Assembly: GCF_011745365.1 (NCBI RefSeq)
Contig: NW_024468917.1
Span: forward strand, 372,001-436,000
Origin: Cryphonectria parasitica EP155
Taxonomy: Eukaryota; Ascomycota; Sordariomycetes; Diaporthales; Cryphonectriaceae
Length of the DNA stretch: 64,000 bases
Direction of reading: 5' to 3'
Shown here: piece after piece, positions 58,622 to 64,000 of the stretch
Layout of the letters: every line of letters starts with the position of its first letter
Numbering within the stretch: the first letter of the stretch is position 1
The notes under the pieces: model-generated
Told to the model about the DNA's origin: nothing
Databases searched by the model: none
What the model saw: the letters and a program-made list of their open reading frames with translations, nothing else
Position numbers and translations under genes: made by a program

Positions 58622-61160
58622 GGTTCGTGGCCTGGGTAATTTTTCGGTTTGTTTTGTTCCGCGCTCCGGACGGGGTTGAGGATATGTACGCTTTTAGGGA
58701 CTGCAAAGTGTAATTGTTGTGGCGTCGCTCATAATTCCTGCGGTGCTGTAGGGAAAGGTTTCGTTGTAGTGGTTTGGCCCCTTATAATGAAGAGACGCAA
58801 GAGGATTGATACAGTATTGGAACCCGTCCAAGTCTCTTGAATCTTCTACTTGTTCACCACGATTTGTTGAACAGGTGGATAAAATGAGGTGAGGAGTTAT
58901 AAGGCTACCTCAGAGAGTTCCGCCAGTGTCACTGATCAACGAAACCTCAATTAAATTCAAAGAGACAAGTAGAAGGTGGTGATCTCATCAGCCAATTTCC
59001 CCTTCCACCGCTTCCTTCCACACAAACACACCACACCACTGATAAAATACCAACCACCAACCAACCACCCAAATGGTCGATCAACCGCTACCGTTGCCGT
59101 GAAACCAGGCCAGACCAGCACGCACAGGTGCCGTGTCCTTGGGTGGGGCCCTGTAGAGACCCCTGCCCCTCCACCCCCCAGCTTTTCCTACTCGCTCATT
59201 GGGGCTTCAGCCAGGCGTGGGAGCCCCTGCTAATGCAGCCTTCTATAGAAGCTTAAATTTCGTGGTTCTGGACAAGACCTCGTGTTGGTTCATGTTAAGA
59301 GAAATCCATTCCAAACCCCCCTCCCCCTTCTCTTCTTCCTAGACCAGCAACAACAACAACAAGATATATTCCAGGGCACTTACTTGCTACAGCTAGTCTC
59401 CCCAAATTCCACCCGTACGAACTCATGGTACATCTGGTATTATTATATGCACTCCCTCCTAAAGCACACGCCCGCACGGCAGATCCACGCGCGCACCGAC
59501 CATAGTCAAGGAACCCCCCTACTGTGTACTGTGCCTATATCACTACGGTACATACTATGCTATAACAACCTTCTATCATCCAGAAAGGCTCACGTCACAG
59601 CAAAAGTCATCATAGCACATGCGGCGGGTCTTGAGACGATCCCCCAGAACCCACCACCGCCAAGAAATAGCAGTGTTCATCCTCTGGGCCATGCTACCAT
59701 GGCCCTCCCCAAGAGTAACCATAAAACAACGTTATGCATGGATGAAAGTCTTGTCTTCTTGTGAATGCCATAGTATAAAAGACCTCGTTAGCTTACAAAG
59801 ACCGCCTGTGCCTTTTATGTAAACCAGTAAAACCCCTCCCTCCGCCAATACGCCTGACACACCATCGCCTCGTGAGATCGTCCCCAGACACCACCAACGG
59901 AACAATTTCCCCTCAGTGGGAATCACGCACTATGTTAAGCAAGTATCCTTGGGCCTCGATGAATTCTTACAGAGAGAAAAAGAAAAGAAAAAAAAACACA
60001 AAGGCATCTATCCTCTCGAGAATGAAAAAGAACAAGGAAAAAAGAAGAAGAAGAAAAGAAGGTCTACGCCCTGATTCCTCTTTGTCTATAGGAACGAGGC
60101 GACCCGTCCCGAATTCACATCACAGGATCCTCACATATCCCCCCCCCCCTTTTTTATTTATTTATTTATTCCACCTAACCCAGAACCTCTGCTTTGTCCC
60201 ATGGTACTTGACCAGAGTGAGTTTATCCAATACATTGAAGAATTGCTACAGAGCAAGAGAGATAGAGAACAGCATAATGACGGGTATCTGAAAAAAATAT
60301 TAAGCTATATACAGAGTGCTCTCCACGTTCGGCTTCGATTCTCGATGATCGGTTGCCCGCCCGGTCCCCCGCTCCTCCCGTCATGTCAGCAAAATATCAA
60401 ATCACGCCCACAATTCGGTCTTGCCAAATTCACCTCCATGGGATATGTCCTTCCAGGGATCACCAAGAAAAAATAGTCCACCAACCGAACAGCTCCTCCC
60501 TCTCATGTAGAGAATCTGGGAGTCCTCTCTTTTCAAAGAACGTTCAATAGCCACACCCCAAATCTCTATTCCTCCCCACAAATGGCACAACGCTCTCCCA
60601 AGATGCATGTTTCCCCCCCCCCCCCTCTTCCTGCTGACCATCCCGAAAGCATTTCCTTCTGCGGGAATCTCCGCCGCGATCCCAGCGTACGTGTCCAGCT
60701 CGTCCCAAGTATATTCTCCCTTCCCTCAGCTGCCAGTCGCAGCCTGCACGTCATCCAGAAATCGGTTTCGAGTTAACTCGTTCTTTGACCGAGCAGGGTC
60801 ATGAAGTAGCTCAGGAGCCACTACTACAGCCCTTCGTTGGGGCGCTTCCCGGCCCCGGCCACCTTGATTATTTTTCCATTGTCTTTTGCCAGAGGTGGCA
60901 AGTGCCTATCACGCCGGATAGGCCTTGTCGGGACCGTCAACGGGGGTGGATTATGTTGGGCGGACCGTTGTTGATACGGTCAGCATGGTACAGAAGCGGC
61001 GCTGATCGACTGCGTACTCGGTTGGTAACAAACTTTCCGCGCGATTGGGATGGTTCGGGTTTTTCAAGGCCAGTGGTGTGCAGAGAGTTGTTGCCCTCTG
61101 CGGAGAGGAGAGACCTTCGCCAACCCTATAGGTCCCAAGCTGGTCGGACCGCGCTCAAAC
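58622..61160. other. Intergenic stretch upstream of GH3 gene
   Basis: Promoter of the GH3 gene and the 3' side of the G-alpha gene. CA/CCA-rich (59,020-59,080), purine-rich (59,965-60,065) and C-run (60139-60149, 60613-60625) segments occur. The open frames here, including 131 codons antisense to the G-alpha 3' end (60785-61180), have no motif. Confidence 0.6.
60613..60625. repeat. Poly-C tract (13 C)
   Basis: Thirteen consecutive C in the intergenic region beyond the 3' end of the G-alpha gene. Confidence 0.95.
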
Positions 61161-62569
61161 TCATAAGATCAGCTGTTTGAGATTCCGCTGTATGATCATA
61201 TCCTGCACCGACCCCATGGTGATCTTGAGGAGGTTCGTGTCGGTCGCATTCGTGAAGTGACCATAGATCTCCTTCTCGGGGTTCCGGTTGAGCGCTCTGA
61301 ACTTGTCCATAAAGTACTTGCTCGCCTGCTTCCAATCGTCGGGCTCGCCGTGGTAGTCCGTGAAGCCGTGCTGGGTGATTGGGCTCTTCTTCAGCTTCTC
61401 CTTGAAGAGGTCCATCTTGTTCAGAAACAAGATGAGGGCAGATTTCAAGAACCAGTGAGAATTTGCGATCGACTCCCAGAGCATCAGGGCCTCGTTCATT
61501 TGGTTCTGGCGAGATGGGTCAGTACGGTAGAACAAAATGTTTTGACCAACAGCAGAAATCACTTACGCCATCCTTATCTTCGACCAGACATTGGTCGTAG
61601 CCAGATATGGCAACCAGGAACAAGAGACAATTGACATTCTCGAAACAATGGATCCACTTCTTGCGCTCTGATCGCTGCCCACCGACATCGAACATGCGAT
61701 ACGTCAGCTGGCTCAGGTCGAATATTGTCTCGGTGATGCCTGTTGTCCTTAGCCTTGACCGCAGCAGATCTTGATCTGTGGGGATGTATGTCCTGTCCCA
61801 GAAGCGGTCCAGGTCGTCGCAGAAGCTATCAACATCAGCAAGGGCTCTCAATTTCACCGACCGCGTGATCGTCGTCTACTTACTAATCCAGGTTGTCGTG
61901 CAGCGCATATTCGTTCCCCTTTGCAATGGCCTTCTTTACACCCTCGTCCAACCACAGATCCTTAAGTGGCTGCAGATATTGTTCGGGGAATTGGTCGTTA
62001 GGGCTCAACTCGTAGTCAACCAGTACTTGCTCCATGTCTTTCTGTAAAAGTGATTGTCCAGTCAGTCACCTTGTTCCATGGGTACATCCAAAAAAGAAGA
62101 AAAAGAAAGAAAGAAAAAAGTAGAGTTCGTGTACAAGGGTTCGCATCCGGCGACTAACCTCACTCTGGGGCTTTTCGAAGGGAATATCGAATTCCTTCAT
62201 GGCATCATAAATCATGCGAAATGACTGTACGATATTGTTAAAGACGACAGGCTTCCATTCGAGCTTCTCCGTCTTGCTGAAGCCGGTAGCGTAGATGAGC
62301 TTCATCTGCTTCAGAACGGTCGACTTCCCAGACTCTCCAGCTCCTGTAGCAGCAAAGAATTGCCATTCATCAGCATTGTCGGATCAATAGGGATGATGAG
62401 CACGAGGAAGGGGGGGCTGTGGCCGGTCATAGGAGTGGCGGGGTATCGTACCGAGCAGAAGCAGCTTGACCTCTTTTGCCATCCGCTTCTCGTCCGCCTT
62501 GATTATCTTGTCCAGCTCCCTCGACCGCATCGCGTCCGCCTCCTCCTTCTTGCGACTGCCGAAGCACAT
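61161..62569 (-). CDS. Heterotrimeric G-protein alpha subunit (fungal group II type)
   Basis: Five minus-strand exons (62569-62452, 62343-62159, 62041-61884, 61825-61567, 61505-61161; introns 58-117 bp) give 354 residues. G1 GAGESGKST at 40-48, the switch arginine Arg178 in [15 protein letters not shown] with catalytic Gln204, LFLNKMD and TNATDT are all intact, so GTP binding and hydrolysis should work. The protein starts [10 protein letters not shown]: there is no Gly2 for myristoylation, leaving Cys2 as a possible palmitoylation site. It ends RNLKQLIL, lacking the Cys at -4 that pertussis toxin modifies in G-alpha-i. Both traits fit the group II fungal subunits (Neurospora GNA-2 type), which act with other subunits in nutrient and cAMP signalling; the assignment is from memory. 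The first intron splits the P-loop glycine codon. Confidence 0.94.
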
Positions 62570-64000
62570 TGTAACGGTGTGTCGTTGCCTTGCCGCCAGA
62601 TTGAAATCTCTTTGATCGTCGATAGTATGTAGTCGTCGCGCCGCAGTTCAGGTCGATTGACCCTACTCTTCTCTTCTTCGCACGAGTGGGTATGGACGAG
62701 ATGGCGTGACGGTGGAGGACTCGCCGCCGGTTCCGAGGGGACCCACGTCGCGATGATGCTAAATGGGAGGTTTTTTTCGTATCGATGCAAGATAGGATAA
62801 GTAAAAAGCGTGTCAGTGTTCAGGCGAACAGACGCAGAAGGGTTGAACAAGCCCTTTGTGCAGGCTTGGTCGGGATAATTGAGGAGAATCTTGGGAGGAT
62901 GGAGAACCAGGACTCAAGAAATGTCCAGGCGGGTCCCGGCCCAAATGACGGGAGAGCGCACGGCCGCTGGCTCTCAGACGTGAGCCGGGGAACTTGTCCG
63001 ACGGCTTTCTTTCAGCTACAAGTCTCTCCGAGCGACGGATGCTTGTAATGTAATTACCAGTACAGCTAAAAGAAAGGTGGCAAAGACTGCTCAGTTCATG
63101 AAGGAGGAGGAATAGTAAAGCAGCGAAGTACGCTTGACAGGAGGAGGCCCTATCAGGGAGAACCAGGAGACGGGTAAAGTATTAGAGGAAAAGTAGAAGT
63201 GGGCAGTGGGGAGTGGGCTTCAAATGTAAAGGCTAGCCTCTAGTTGGTCCAGCGCTGGTCCGATCCCCAGATCTCACTTAGCGGCAGTAGCAGCAGCAGC
63301 CGAAGCGACGGCAGCGACACGAGCCAACTACCAAGATGGGATGGATGGATAAGCGGAGAAACAGACGGAAGTCTGTGTGCACGATCAGCACAAAAGCCCA
63401 GGAGGGAAAAGAAAAAAAAAATGTGAAGCCTTCTGGGAGTGTTTGGAGAGCAGAGGGAGAGGAGAGACAGAGGGAGAGAGGGGAAGAGAGGAGGAACCAC
63501 AGAGATTGCGCAGCCGACAAGATCCAAGTCCGGCAGATTGCACCTCAGAGGCAAGAGGATCTGGCCCTGAGTCGAGTCGAGCTCAGCCCGCCCGATACAG
63601 TCCGGTCGAGTCGAGGCGATTCTTCAGGTGGGATTCAGGCCGGACCAGGGGGGGGCTTCAATTGCAGCCCGGTGGTGGGAACACGCCCTTGGCAGCAGGG
63701 CGCCGCACAGTAACACACAGACACACCCTTCTGCGCCCAGTTGTTGCAGGGCAGGGCAACAACCAGAGGCGCAAACAGGGCACCTCACATAGGCGGGGCG
63801 GGGCACTAATGCTGACCGGGTCCTGGCACTGGAGCGCTGTGCGGAGTGCCTTGAGAGTTGCCAGAATGCCACTGGGGCCCTTGTCGGACCATGCTTAGTG
63901 CGTGGGCCCGTCTGTGCCGTTCTGGGGCAAGGGCGACTTCTAGGAAGCAGAACCCGCTGCAGCTTGTTGGTCCTGGTGGAGTACTTTTGATGTTTCCGGC
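62570..64000. other. Upstream region of the G-alpha gene, right edge
   Basis: Promoter and leader of the G-alpha gene to the window edge. The coding strand is rich in CT just upstream, and a GA-rich block lies at 63,410-63,500. Open frames up to 173 codons (63377-63898) have no motif and are composition-driven. A gene beyond the edge cannot be excluded. Confidence 0.55.

Noticed and set aside
1..64000. PKS, NRPS, terpene synthase, transposase, reverse transcriptase or CRISPR array
   Set aside because: I looked for their motifs and repeats because of the regulators and relics, and found none.

Overview
The window is nuclear DNA of a filamentous ascomycete (Pezizomycotina; Sordariomycetes is my tentative guess). 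The evidence is short GT-AG introns (about 50-130 bp, often GTAAGT/GTGAGT...CAG), Zn(II)2Cys6 and mixed C2H2-Zn(II)2Cys6 regulators, a MARVEL protein, a multi-exon GH3 beta-glucosidase, a fungal G-alpha of the MCFG type, and an Unc104-like kinesin. I joined exons by hand from splice signals and reading-frame continuity. No database search was possible, so family names rest on motifs recognised by eye.

Left part (about 1-27,500) is gene-poor. Five intact genes lie in long stretches without convincing genes: an AflR-like Zn2Cys6 regulator (4681-6033, +), a LanC-like protein (10052-11233, +), a short-chain dehydrogenase of the naphthol/versicolorin reductase type (13080-14023, -), a 1019-residue C2H2 + Zn2Cys6 regulator (16557-19955, -) and a medium-chain (trans-enoyl-reductase-like) oxidoreductase (25680-26720, -). 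The gaps hold protein-like reading frames broken by stops and frameshifts (9122-9507, 23879-24491, 24611-25421), so this looks like a decaying accessory region. The regulators and two reductases recall tailoring and control genes of secondary metabolism, but no polyketide synthase, NRPS or terpene synthase is present, and the five genes do not form a compact cluster.

Right part (about 28,000-62,600) is denser and consists mostly of conserved housekeeping genes: a low-complexity protein of unknown function (28153-30174, -), an AIM24-family protein (31948-33424, -), a DUF92/TMEM19-like membrane protein (34916-36136, +), the FACT subunit Spt16 (36915-40315, +), a possible 63-residue membrane or secreted protein (40913-41233, +), a hypothetical protein with unresolved 5' end (41396-42282, +), a MARVEL-domain protein (43888-44459, +), a GH127 beta-L-arabinofuranosidase-like enzyme (45211-47540, +), a kinesin-3 motor (48296-53969, -), a membrane-anchored GH3 beta-glucosidase (55565-58621, -) and a G-protein alpha subunit (61161-62569, -). 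The last 1.4 kb is the region upstream of the G-alpha gene.

Functionally the right half combines chromatin transcription (Spt16), vesicle transport (kinesin-3), signalling (G-alpha) and sugar release (GH127, GH3); I see no operon-like logic. Non-coding DNA carries many C or G homopolymer runs of 11-15 bases plus simple repeats. I found no tRNA, rRNA, CRISPR array or recognisable intact transposon.
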